The notes below the pieces were generated by a model that was given only the letters and a program-made list of their open reading frames with translations, had not been told where the DNA came from and made no database searches. The translations under genes and the position numbers were made by a program. From positions 1 through 64,000 of the forward strand of contig DXWV01000101.1 in NCBI GenBank assembly GCA_019416685.1: 64,000 nucleotides of DNA, in the 5' to 3' direction. Below are positions 1 to 8,065 of the stretch, piece after piece. Within the stretch, counting starts at the first letter, position 1. Every line of letters starts with the position of its first letter. This stretch comes from Bacteroides sp. (GTDB lineage: Bacteria; Bacteroidota; Bacteroidia; Bacteroidales; Bacteroidaceae).

Positions 1-23
1 AAGGTTTAGGTTAAAAAAATTAA

Positions 24-49
24 GGGGAGCTGTGAAGCTGCCCTTTTTT
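24..49 (+). terminator. Intrinsic terminator of an upstream gene
   Basis: GGGGAGCT and AGCTGCCC form a stem around a GTGA tetraloop, with one G-G mismatch, followed directly by six T. It reads in the plus direction, so it most likely ends a gene that lies just left of the window. Confidence 0.6.
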
Positions 50-61
50 CATGCTAAAATG

Positions 62-93
62 TTAGCTCTAATCAGATTAAATAATTACCTTTG
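62..93 (+). promoter_or_regulatory. Bacteroides-type promoter for the small membrane protein
   Basis: TACCTTTG at 86-93 matches the Bacteroides -7 consensus TAnnTTTG. TTAG at 62-65 lies exactly 20 bases upstream, at the place of the -33 TTTG box (3 of 4 bases). The expected transcript start is about 15 bases before the ATG at 117. Confidence 0.5.
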
Positions 94-116
94 GCGAACA
101 AAAATCCAACGAACCT

Positions 117-473
117 ATGGAAGATGTTATGCAATTTCTTTTGGTAGCAGGTATTCTCGCTTTTGGAATTTACAAACAGTTCAACAAAGAAAAGTCCAAC
201 AAGCCAGAAAAAAGTATGCCGATGCCAACTCCCGAATATGAATACGAGCCGGAATTTGAAAAAACTGTGATCTTTGAAAAGCCACAGAAGAGAGTAACAG
301 TACCACCTAAACCTTCCCACCCTAAAGAAGGTATTAAAAGTACTTATGTCCCAACTACAATGCCCAAAGCTACCAAAGCAGAAGAAGAGGGTAAAAGTGA
401 ATTTTCCATTCAATCGGCAGAAGAGGCAAGGCGTGCCATTATCTGGTCCGAAATATTGCAAAGAAAATATTAA
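117..473 (+). CDS. Small single-pass membrane protein of unknown function
   Basis: 118 residues. A hydrophobic stretch near the N-terminus (about residues 5-19) is followed at once by a Lys-rich segment, which suggests a single N-terminal membrane anchor with the rest in the cytoplasm. The middle is Pro/Glu/Lys-rich and probably disordered (about residues 30-95). The last 25 residues look like an amphipathic helix that begins SAEEARRAI. No catalytic motif is visible. It sits 33 bases upstream of the acyl-CoA hydrolase/transferase gene and has a promoter of its own, so the two may be co-transcribed. The ATG at 117 is preferred because it lies just downstream of the promoter and gives a sensible hydrophobic start. 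I do not recognise a named family; the reading frame itself is well supported. Confidence 0.7.
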   Translation: MEDVMQFLLVAGILAFGIYKQFNKEKSNKPEKSMPMPTPEYEYEPEFEKTVIFEKPQKRVTVPPKPSHPKEGIKSTYVPTTMPKATKAEEEGKSEFSIQSAEEARRAIIWSEILQRKY

Positions 474-506
474 TGTAAATTCTAACACGAAAAATATACA
501 ATTTAT

Positions 507-2006
507 ATGGCATTGAATTTTATTTCGGCAGCGGAAGCTGCCAGCCTTGTAAAACATGGCTACAATATCGGCCTTAGCGGGTTTACTCCTGCCGGAACGG
601 CCAAAGCTGTTACAGCTGAAATTGCAAAAATAGCAGAAGCTGAACACGCTAAAGGAAACCCGTACCAGATTGGAATTTTTACAGGTGCCTCTACAGGTGA
701 TTCATGTGATGGTGTATTATCACGCGCTAAAGCAATCCGTTACCGCGCTCCATACACTACTAACGCAGATTTCCGTAAAGCGGTAAACAATGGCGAGATT
801 GCTTATAACGACATCCACTTGTCACAGATGGCCCAGGAAGTACGTTATGGATTTATGGGAAAAGTAAATGTGGCCATCATCGAAGCCTGTGAAGTAACAC
901 CGGATGGAAAAATCTATCTGACGGCTGCCGGTGGTATTGCTCCGACAGTTTGCCGGCTTGCAGATAAAATTATTGTAGAGCTAAATAGTGCGCATAGCAA
1001 GAATATGATGGGAATGCACGATGTGTACGAACCCCTTGACCCACCCTATCGTCGCGAAATACCTATCTATAAACCAAGTGATCGTATCGGTACACCTTAT
1101 ATACAAGTAGATCCTAATAAAATTGTCGGTGTAGTAGAAACGAACTGGCCTGACGAAGCCCGCGGTTTTGCAGAGGCTGACCCTTTAACTGATAAAATCG
1201 GCCAGAACGTAGCTGACTTCCTGGCTGCCGATATGAAACGTGGCATTATTCCTTCTACATTCCTTCCGTTACAATCGGGTGTGGGAAATATCGCCAATGC
1301 AGTATTGGGTGCATTGGGCCGCGATAAAACAATTCCGGCCTTTGAAATGTATACAGAGGTCATCCAAAACTCCGTGATTGGCCTGATCCGCGAGGGTCGT
1401 GTCAAATTTGGTAGTGCCTGCTCTCTGACAGTAACCAACGACTGCCTGCAAAGTATTTATGATGATATGGATTTCTTCCGTGACAAGTTGGTTCTTCGTC
1501 CTTCAGAAATATCTAATAGTCCTGAAGTCGTTCGCCGCATGGGGGTCATTTCTATGAATACTGCCATCGAAACCGATCTCTATGGCAATGTAAACTCCAC
1601 TCATATCGGTGGTACGAAAATGATGAATGGCATCGGCGGATCGGGAGATTTCACCCGTAATGCTTACATCTCTATTTTCACTTGTCCTTCTGTGGCTAAA
1701 GAAGGTAAGATTAGTGCCATTGTTCCAATGGTGTCTCATCTCGATCATAGTGAACACTCGGTTAATATTATTATAACCGAACAAGGTATAGCCGACCTTC
1801 GTGGCAAGAGTCCCAAAGAACGCGCACAAGCTATTATTGAAAACTGTGCTCACCCCGACTACAAACAGCTACTTTGGGATTACCTCAAATTGGCAGGTAG
1901 CAAAGCCCAAACCCCACACTGCATCCAGGCTGCATTGGGTATGCATGCAGAGCTTGCTAAAAGTGGAGATATGAGAAATGTAAACTGGGCAGAATACGCC
2001 AAATAA
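507..2006 (+). CDS. Acetyl-CoA hydrolase / succinate CoA-transferase family protein
   Basis: 499 residues, the full length usual for the acetyl-CoA hydrolase/transferase (Cat1/AarC-like) family. These cytoplasmic enzymes move CoA between succinate, acetate or propionate, and in Bacteroides such an enzyme fits the succinate-to-propionate route. Visible marks are the N-terminal GLSGFTPAGTAKAV segment, the MYTEV motif whose Glu284 corresponds to the catalytic glutamate that forms the glutamyl-CoA thioester, and the C-terminal stretch with GGSGDF and TEQGIADLRGKSP. The ATG gives a standard family N-terminus. The gene is followed by a clear terminator, so it ends the first transcription unit of the window. 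The exact acyl substrate cannot be read from sequence; family assignment is firm, while hydrolase versus transferase is inferred. Confidence 0.9.
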   Translation: MALNFISAAEAASLVKHGYNIGLSGFTPAGTAKAVTAEIAKIAEAEHAKGNPYQIGIFTGASTGDSCDGVLSRAKAIRYRAPYTTNADFRKAVNNGEIAYNDIHLSQMAQEVRYGFMGKVNVAIIEACEVTPDGKIYLTAAGGIAPTVCRLADKIIVELNSAHSKNMMGMHDVYEPLDPPYRREIPIYKPSDRIGTPYIQVDPNKIVGVVETNWPDEARGFAEADPLTDKIGQNVADFLAADMKRGIIPSTFLPLQSGVGNIANAVLGALGRDKTIPAFEMYTEVIQNSVIGLIREGRVKFGSACSLTVTNDCLQSIYDDMDFFRDKLVLRPSEISNSPEVVRRMGVISMNTAIETDLYGNVNSTHIGGTKMMNGIGGSGDFTRNAYISIFTCPSVAKEGKISAIVPMVSHLDHSEHSVNIIITEQGIADLRGKSPKERAQAIIENCAHPDYKQLLWDYLKLAGSKAQTPHCIQAALGMHAELAKSGDMRNVNWAEYAK

Positions 2007-2031
2007 AAGCCAGAACTCCAAAATCTCAGAT

Positions 2032-2075
2032 ATAGCGGCATAGATTCAGCTTTGGATTTATGCCGCTATTATTAT
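2032..2075 (+). terminator. Intrinsic terminator after the CoA-transferase gene
   Basis: ATAGCGGCATA (2032-2042) and TATGCCGCTAT (2059-2069) form a perfect 11-bp stem with a 16-base loop. A T-rich tract follows. It lies 25 bases after the stop codon. Confidence 0.85.
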
Positions 2076-2080
2076 TTTAA

Positions 2081-2794
2081 ATATCCATATGACACCAAAC
2101 ACATATTACATTTGTAAATATATATAACACGCTAAAGTATTTCTAAAGACAAAAGATATAGATAAAAAACAGGACAGAAAACTATTTATCCCAAAACAGC
2201 ATAAAATTCTCATTATCAATATATTGTATAAAACATTTTTTTCTTCTACGAGGAATGAGTCGAAACTCTACGAAGATCAGTACGATTCTCTACGAGCAAC
2301 AGACCAATTCTCTACGATGAATAAGCAGACAGTACATAAGATGTTACAGAATTAAAAGAAAAAGAAGAATTATCAATATTAATTGTAAACATAAAATTCA
2401 ACAACACAATTAACAGGACTTTTAATCTGACCTCTCAAAGATCGAGGTATACGCTTTTACAAACTATATTGTTGGCAGTTATGCATCTTTTACTCAACTT
2501 ATAGTTTTTCTTTCCTGATATATCGGGTATATTTATATAATATATCCATTTTATTAGAGTATTTAATAAAATATTTAATTAAATACTTGCAAGATCATAA
2601 TTTTATTGTTTTATTTGCCAAAAAGATTGAGATATTATTAGAAAAATAACTTTCTAATCTCCTACAAGAAGATTAGAGAAAGGATGCACAAAGAAAGTGC
2701 GACAAACGACTACCCATTAGAACTAAAATATATACTATTTTTTAGAAAACCAATAATCTGTACAATCATAAACCCCAAATAAAAATCAGGAAAT
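2081..2794. other. Long AT-rich non-coding gap with regulatory repeats
   Basis: About 700 bases without a plausible gene on either strand. The only ordered structure is the set of 22-base-spaced repeats at 2245-2317 and a short inverted repeat, TCTAATCT (2653-2660) with AGATTAGA (2670-2677). The rest is very AT-rich. It serves as the long upstream region of the DUF4434/MFS pair. A small RNA cannot be excluded by eye. Confidence 0.6.
2245..2317 (+). repeat. Four direct repeats of TCTACGA at exact 22-base spacing
   Basis: TCTACGA occurs at 2245, 2267, 2289 and 2311, each 22 bases apart, while the 15 bases between copies differ. Short conserved boxes at a two-helical-turn period look like binding sites for a protein that docks on one face of the DNA. 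The array lies about 480 bases upstream of the DUF4434 gene and 240 bases after the CoA-transferase gene. The bound factor is unknown. Confidence 0.75.
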
Positions 2795-3886
2795 ATGAAA
2801 ATCAACAATCGGAGGGAATTTTTAAAGAAATCAGTATTGGCTGGTACTGCCGCCCTTACTTTACCATCATGGCTCTCTTCATGCATCTCAAAGGAGCAAG
2901 GAACTACAACAGATGAAACCCGGAACAAACTCATCGTCCCCGCAAATAATGCACTAAAAATAACGGGAACTTTTCTGGATGAAATATCTCACGACATCCC
3001 TCATCAGAACTGGGGAGAAAAGGAATGGGATGCCGATTTCCAACACATGAAAGCAATTGGCATAGACACTGTCATTATGATTCGCTCGGGTTATCGGAAA
3101 TTTATTACTTATCCATCTGAATATCTGATCAGTCAGGGTTGCTATAAACCTTCGGTTGATCTTCTGGAGATGTATCTGAGACTGGCCGATAAATATGGTA
3201 TGAAGTTCTATTTCGGCTTGTACGACTCCGGAAGATATTGGGATACAAACGATCTTACATGGGAAATAGAACACAACAAACATGTAATTGATGAGGTCTG
3301 GAAGAATTACGGAGAGAAGTATAAAAGCTTTCAGGGATGGTATATCAGTACGGAAATCAGCCGGAAAACCAAAGGTGCAATCGGAACGTTCCACGCACTG
3401 GGGAAACAATGCAAAGATATTTCAAACGGTTTGCCTACATTCATATCTCCATGGATTGACGGGAAAAAAGCTGTACAGGCTTCAAGCGCCATGCTCAGCA
3501 GAAAAGATTCAATCTCGGTAAAAGAACACGAAGAAGAGTGGGATGAAATATTTGCCGGAATCAGTGATGTAGTAGATGCTTGCGCTTTCCAGGACGGCCA
3601 AATAGACTACAATGAGCTGGATGCCTTTTTTGAAGTTAACAAAAGATTGGCCGATAAATACGGATTGAAATGCTGGACAAATGCCGAATCCTTCGACAGA
3701 GATATGCCTATTAAGTTTTTCCCGATAAAATTTGACAAATTACGACTTAAACTTGAAGCAGCCCAAAGAGCCGGATACGATAAAGCTATAACATTTGAAT
3801 TCTCTCATTTTATGAGTCCGCAGTCAGCTTATCTTCAAGCCGGGCATCTATATGACCGTTATAAAGAATATTTCGATATCAAATAA
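2795..3886 (+). CDS. DUF4434-like secreted TIM-barrel protein, probable glycoside hydrolase-like
   Basis: 363 residues. The N-terminus carries a twin-arginine motif (NRREFLKKS), a hydrophobic stretch, and then LSSC, a lipobox-like site with Cys30. It may therefore be a Tat-exported lipoprotein. From about residue 55 it opens with ITGTFLDEISHDIPHQNW and continues with FQHMKAIGIDTVIM, the pattern of DUF4434 proteins, which have a TIM-barrel fold related to glycoside hydrolases. Acidic residues at strand ends (GWYISTEIS, AFQDGQ, FEFSHFMSP) could be catalytic but this is inference. The gene is 9 bases upstream of a sugar MFS transporter, so the pair probably forms an operon for a released sugar. 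An AGGAAA purine box precedes the ATG. Confidence 0.7.
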   Translation: MKINNRREFLKKSVLAGTAALTLPSWLSSCISKEQGTTTDETRNKLIVPANNALKITGTFLDEISHDIPHQNWGEKEWDADFQHMKAIGIDTVIMIRSGYRKFITYPSEYLISQGCYKPSVDLLEMYLRLADKYGMKFYFGLYDSGRYWDTNDLTWEIEHNKHVIDEVWKNYGEKYKSFQGWYISTEISRKTKGAIGTFHALGKQCKDISNGLPTFISPWIDGKKAVQASSAMLSRKDSISVKEHEEEWDEIFAGISDVVDACAFQDGQIDYNELDAFFEVNKRLADKYGLKCWTNAESFDRDMPIKFFPIKFDKLRLKLEAAQRAGYDKAITFEFSHFMSPQSAYLQAGHLYDRYKEYFDIK

Positions 3887-3895
3887 TAAGCAGAA

Positions 3896-5311
3896 ATGAA
3901 TCAATCAAAAACAAATATAGGATATATCATATTTCTATCAGTCGTGGCCGCTTTAGGAGGCTTCCTATTCGGATATGACACAGCCGTTATTTCAGGAACA
4001 ATCGCACAAGTATCACAACAATTCGGGTTAAACACCCTTCAGGCCGGATGGTATGTAGGCTGTGCGTTGATAGGCTCTATCGGTGGTGTCGCCTGCGCCG
4101 GAATCCTAAGCGACAGAAGTGGCCGGAAAAACACAATGATTCTTTCGGCTATACTATTCTCAGCATCTGCCATAGGTTGTGCGCTGTCATCCTCTTTCAA
4201 CGAACTGGTGATATACCGCATCATTGGAGGAATCGGTATCGGTGTCGTCTCCATCATTTCACCGTTATACATATCCGAAGTATCTGTTCCCCAATACCGG
4301 GGACGACTGGTATCATTATACCAATTAGCCATCACCATCGGTTTCCTGGGGGCATATCTGGTCAATTACCAATTGGTGCTTGGAGCCGATGCCGCTGCCC
4401 AATCAAGCAACCAATGGGTTGTTAAAGTCTTTTCAGATGAGATATGGAGAGGTATGTTAGGTATGGAAACAGTTCCGGCTCTACTCTTTTTCCTAATTAT
4501 TTTCTTTATTCCCGAAAGCCCCCGCTGGTTGATACTTAAAAATAAAGAAGTACCGGCAAGTCGTATCCTGCAACGGATTTATGGCAGCAAAAGCGAATCT
4601 GAAATACAGATAAATGCCATACGGCAAGTTGCCGGTGGAGAATCCAAGTCCGAATGGTCCCTGCTTCTGCGCCCCGGTATACTCAAAGCGGTAATTATCG
4701 GCGCATCCATTGCTATCTTAGGGCAATTCATGGGAGTAAATGCCGTACTATACTATGGTCCGTCTATCTTTCAGGAAAGTGGTCTCTCCAGTGGAGATTC
4801 TCTTTTCTACCAGGTATTAGTAGGAATGGTAAACATGCTTACCACAGTACTGGCACTGGTTATTATCGACAAAGTGGGGCGAAAGAAACTGGTATATTAT
4901 GGAGTTTCAGGAATGATAATTTCGTTAGTACTCATTGCATTCTACTTTACCAAAGGAGCTGAACTACAGATACCAAGCACTGCATTATTAATATTCTTCC
5001 TAAGCTACATATTCTGCTGTGCCATATCGATATGTGCTGTTATCTGGGTGCTCCTATCCGAAATGTATCCTATCAAAGTCCGGGGACTGGCTATGTCTAT
5101 TGCCGGATTCTCACTTTGGATCGGAACATTCCTCATCGGGCAACTTACCCCCTGGATGCTGCAAAACCTAACTCCGGCAGGCACGTTCCTTACCTTTGCA
5201 GGTATGTGTATTCCATATATACTTATCATATGGAAATTAGTTCCCGAAACTACCGGGAAAAGTCTTGAAGAAATAGAAAAGAACTGGAATAAAGAACAAT
5301 TTAACAACTAA
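3896..5311 (+). CDS. Sugar-porter family MFS transporter
   Basis: 471 residues with about twelve hydrophobic segments, typical of sugar porters such as XylE/GalP. Signature motifs are all present: FGYDTAVISG near residues 25-34 in the first membrane helix, the GRKNT loop after helix 2, EVSVPQYRGR in the central helices, PESPRWL near residue 206, GQFMGVNAVLYYGPSIF near 275 in helix 7, DKVGRKKL, and PETTGKSLEEIE near 450. It probably imports a mono- or small oligosaccharide with protons across the inner membrane. It follows the DUF4434 gene by 9 bases, so uptake of that enzyme's product is likely. The substrate cannot be told from sequence. Its 3' end converges with the minus-strand gene at 5337. 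Confidence 0.9.
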   Translation: MNQSKTNIGYIIFLSVVAALGGFLFGYDTAVISGTIAQVSQQFGLNTLQAGWYVGCALIGSIGGVACAGILSDRSGRKNTMILSAILFSASAIGCALSSSFNELVIYRIIGGIGIGVVSIISPLYISEVSVPQYRGRLVSLYQLAITIGFLGAYLVNYQLVLGADAAAQSSNQWVVKVFSDEIWRGMLGMETVPALLFFLIIFFIPESPRWLILKNKEVPASRILQRIYGSKSESEIQINAIRQVAGGESKSEWSLLLRPGILKAVIIGASIAILGQFMGVNAVLYYGPSIFQESGLSSGDSLFYQVLVGMVNMLTTVLALVIIDKVGRKKLVYYGVSGMIISLVLIAFYFTKGAELQIPSTALLIFFLSYIFCCAISICAVIWVLLSEMYPIKVRGLAMSIAGFSLWIGTFLIGQLTPWMLQNLTPAGTFLTFAGMCIPYILIIWKLVPETTGKSLEEIEKNWNKEQFNN

Positions 5312-5336
5312 AAATATGTAAACGAAACCTAATTTT

Positions 5337-6107
5337 TCATTCACGTATATATTCGAGTTCCGTGATAATAGGAAGATGATCTGACAGTAATGAGTGAACC
5401 GCCTGGGTTCTTACTACTCTCCACCCCTTTTGAGGACGGGCGTATAGATAGTCAATTTTCACTTTAGGTTCCCAGGCGGGAAAAGTTAAAGACGAATCGG
5501 TTGCATCCCACCAATTGCGAGCCATAATTTCCTTTATGACTTTCGAATCGGGTTCAGCATTAAAATCTCCGCCGATTATTACAGGATAAGAAGAACTTTT
5601 AAAATAATCAGTGATGTATTGCGCTTGTAATTCGCGGGTTTTCTCATCTGTCACATCCAAATGGGTGGCTGCAAAAAAGATAGTATCTGATTTCCCAACC
5701 TCAAACAAGCCCTCAAGAAGAGCACGGGGTTCTACCCCTTGAGGATTAGGTAACATTAATTTGTTTACACTTATATAAGGATGTTTGGAAAGTATTCCAA
5801 TGCCGTAATAACCACCACTGAAATGAATCGTTTTTCCATAAAGCCCGAACATATTGGTCTTTGCAGCCAATTCAGAGAGCATATCTCTGCCATTTTGATG
5901 AGGTGCAAGTGTCCGATGAGTATTTACATCCACTTCTTCAAGAGCTACGAAATCAGGATGAAAAGCTTTGATATGTTCTGCCAGTTGGTCAATAGTTGCA
6001 AGTTCACCGAATCTCAGATTATAAGTCATCACTCTGAGTTTCAAAGTATCTTGGGCATTTATATCCAAAGCAGATAAAAGAATGAGAATAAAGAATAATT
6101 TTTTCAT
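5337..6107 (-). CDS. Secreted endonuclease/exonuclease/phosphatase-family enzyme
   Basis: 256 residues with a cleavable signal peptide (about residues 1-18, ending INAQ). The EEP fold motifs occur in order: TYNLRFGE with the first metal-binding Asn, VALEEVD with the metal-binding Glu, the ATHLDV His strand, GGDFNAEPDS with the catalytic Asp/Asn pair, and the closing SDHLPI Asp-His. Members hydrolyse phosphodiester or phosphomonoester bonds in nucleic acids, sphingomyelin or inositol phosphates. Export and the position next to a PUL make a lipid- or glycan-linked phosphate more likely than DNA; that is inference. It is alone on the minus strand, convergent with the MFS gene and divergent from the sigma factor. 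A TATATTTG -7 box lies 21 bases upstream. Confidence 0.85.
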   Translation of the reverse strand: MKKLFFILILLSALDINAQDTLKLRVMTYNLRFGELATIDQLAEHIKAFHPDFVALEEVDVNTHRTLAPHQNGRDMLSELAAKTNMFGLYGKTIHFSGGYYGIGILSKHPYISVNKLMLPNPQGVEPRALLEGLFEVGKSDTIFFAATHLDVTDEKTRELQAQYITDYFKSSSYPVIIGGDFNAEPDSKVIKEIMARNWWDATDSSLTFPAWEPKVKIDYLYARPQKGWRVVRTQAVHSLLSDHLPIITELEYIRE

Positions 6108-6127
6108 GGTATACTCGATTTTGGAAA

Positions 6128-6135
6128 CAAATATA
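6128..6135 (-). promoter_or_regulatory. Promoter -7 box of the EEP-family gene
   Basis: On the minus strand the sequence reads TATATTTG, matching TAnnTTTG, 21 bases upstream of the ATG. No good -33 box is visible at the expected distance. Confidence 0.4.
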
Positions 6136-6370
6136 TTATTATTTTTTATTTTTAGTTACTAATATTGCAGTTTATTAACGCAAAAAGATGAAAAGGCTAA
6201 GTTATTATCAAATAATTGCATTTTACAGTGATAACTTTGAGTTTTAATACGAAACTCAAGTTACAATGGAGTAAAGAAACCCGATAAAATCAGTTTTTTC
6301 AATCAAATAAGACTAAAATAAATGATATTTTTAGAGAACTATCCCAATCATCATACAAATCCATTTTTTT

Positions 6371-6943
6371 ATGAAAAAACAAAACGATATAGAATCTTTT
6401 ATCTCCGGCAATAGAAAGACCTTTGAATCGCTCTACAATGCTTATGTAGGAAAGATTTTCAATTATATAAATTCGTTTATATATGATCCGGATCTGGCGA
6501 AAGATATTACTCAAAATACGTTTCTCCAATTATGGGATTCGCGATCAAATCTCGATGTCAATGGCAATATCGAAGGCTATATATATTCTATTGCCCGAAA
6601 TTTATTGTTCCGTGAAATACGCCGTCTCAATATCTTTAAAAGTTATGCCATCAAGGTGCAAGAAACTGCAAAAGAAGGGGAAGAATCGGATATAGAAGAA
6701 AATTTATCACGCGACATGATAGAACAACAAATTCTTTCTCTATTGGCCGAGCTTCCGGAAGCACGTCGCAGAATATTCCTGATGAGATGGAGTAAGGGAT
6801 TGTCTAACAAAGAAATAGCACAAGAACTTTCTATTTCGGAGAAAACCGTTTCTACCCAAATACATCGTACTATTAATTTCCTAAAATCCAAAATGGGTTC
6901 TGCATTCATGATCTTCATTTCAGTATCTTCGATGAATTTCTAA
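6371..6943 (+). CDS. ECF-type RNA polymerase sigma factor
   Basis: 190 residues, normal length for the Bacteroidetes ECF sigma-70 family linked to SusC/SusD. The region-2 part (about 15-85) has DITQNTFLQLWDSR and the region-4 helix-turn-helix (about 120-175) has LPEARRRIFLMRWSKGLSNKEIAQEL followed by SEKTVSTQIH, which contacts the -35 box. It should direct polymerase to the SusC operon just downstream once released by the FecR-type anti-sigma factor encoded 66 bases after it. An inverted repeat AACTTTGAGTTT...AAACTCAAGTT (6234-6263), which overlaps a TAACTTTG box at 6232-6239, lies about 110 bases upstream and may control the gene. Confidence 0.9.
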   Translation: MKKQNDIESFISGNRKTFESLYNAYVGKIFNYINSFIYDPDLAKDITQNTFLQLWDSRSNLDVNGNIEGYIYSIARNLLFREIRRLNIFKSYAIKVQETAKEGEESDIEENLSRDMIEQQILSLLAELPEARRRIFLMRWSKGLSNKEIAQELSISEKTVSTQIHRTINFLKSKMGSAFMIFISVSSMNF

Positions 6944-7009
6944 AATATTTCATTTTCTTGTAATCCTTTTGTGGGAGCTGTGGATATATACTATAAATAA
7001 CCACAGAAG

Positions 7010-8038
7010 ATGAAGATAGAACGCATAAAACATTTAATCACGAACCTGCTTACAGGCTCTTCTTCAACATCCGAACGTGCCGAACTAGCTAAATGGATGA
7101 ATTCTGAAGATGCCGAACGCAATAGTAGGGAAGCATGGGAAAATGCCTCCGAAGATATTGATGAATCACTTAAAAGTGAAATATGGAATGACATTCAGCT
7201 AAAAATCAAAGGAACCGTTTCTCCCAAACCTGTATCGTCCAAACATATCACCAAACGCCGTATTTACTCTATTCCAGGAGTTGCTGCCACTATTGCAATT
7301 ATAGTATGCTCAACATTTACTGCATACTTACTATACAATAATTTTGCAGAACATCAAGAGAGTATGGAGAGTAACATCTATACTTTTGAAGTGGAACCCG
7401 GCCAAAAGGGAAGTATGCGCTTAGCAGACGGTACCATAGTACATTTAAATTCCGCATCTAAGATATCATTTTCCGGTAATTACAATTCCGAAGAGCGCAT
7501 GGTAAGTCTTAATGGGGAGGCTTATTTTGAAGTAGCCAAAAATCCTGATAAGAGATTTGTTGTAACATGCAACGGAGTAGATATTGAAGCTTTAGGTACT
7601 GAATTTAACGTAAAAGCATATCCTGCTGACAGCATCATTACCACGACTCTTGCTAAAGGAAAAGTCAAAGTCTACAACAACAAAGAGAGTGTGACTCTTC
7701 TTCCTAACGGAGTAGCTACTTATAATCTGAAACGACAGACTATCAAAGCATCAGTTACTGATGATATTTCAATTGCCAATTATTGGAGAACAGGACAACT
7801 TGTTTGTAATGCCGAACCCCTGTCTTCCATCGCACAGACCATTGAAAGAATGTACAACGTAAAAATCAATATCAACGATGCCAAATTGAGAAATATGAAA
7901 TTCACCGGTACTATTCAGAATAACTCATTGACCAATGTCTTATACGTGATGAGCCTGAGTTATCCGCTGACATACACAGTAACCGACTCTGTAATAACAG
8001 TCTCTGCCCAAAAGAATATAATAAAAAAACATAGATAA
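7010..8038 (+). CDS. FecR-family anti-sigma factor
   Basis: 342 residues. The cytoplasmic N-terminal part (about 1-80) holds the sigma-binding segment, one membrane helix follows (about 88-108, GVAATIAIIVCSTFTAYLL), and the periplasmic part has the FecR domain (about 125-230, with LADGTIVHLNSASKI and GEAYFEVAKNPDKRF) and a C-terminal DUF4974 domain (about 270-335). The protein spans the inner membrane. It holds the sigma factor until it is contacted by the N-terminal STN signalling domain of the SusC receptor encoded next. A hairpin-capable CTGTGG...CCACAG (6978-7006) and a G-rich GTGGGAG box lie in the gap after the sigma gene. Confidence 0.9.
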   Translation: MKIERIKHLITNLLTGSSSTSERAELAKWMNSEDAERNSREAWENASEDIDESLKSEIWNDIQLKIKGTVSPKPVSSKHITKRRIYSIPGVAATIAIIVCSTFTAYLLYNNFAEHQESMESNIYTFEVEPGQKGSMRLADGTIVHLNSASKISFSGNYNSEERMVSLNGEAYFEVAKNPDKRFVVTCNGVDIEALGTEFNVKAYPADSIITTTLAKGKVKVYNNKESVTLLPNGVATYNLKRQTIKASVTDDISIANYWRTGQLVCNAEPLSSIAQTIERMYNVKININDAKLRNMKFTGTIQNNSLTNVLYVMSLSYPLTYTVTDSVITVSAQKNIIKKHR

Positions 8039-8065
8039 AAATAAACCAGTTAACAAATTAAGCCT

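Noticed and set aside
72..647. 191-residue minus-strand ORF over the first gene
   Set aside because: It is the antisense shadow of the small membrane protein and the start of the CoA-transferase; Cys/Phe-rich and without any motif.
2245..2317. Short CRISPR-like array
   Set aside because: Repeat cores are only seven bases and spacers 15 bases, with no cas genes nearby; binding sites are a better reading.
6234..6263. Terminator before the first sigma factor
   Set aside because: The inverted repeat has no T tract and overlaps a -7-like box, so it is more likely a control site.
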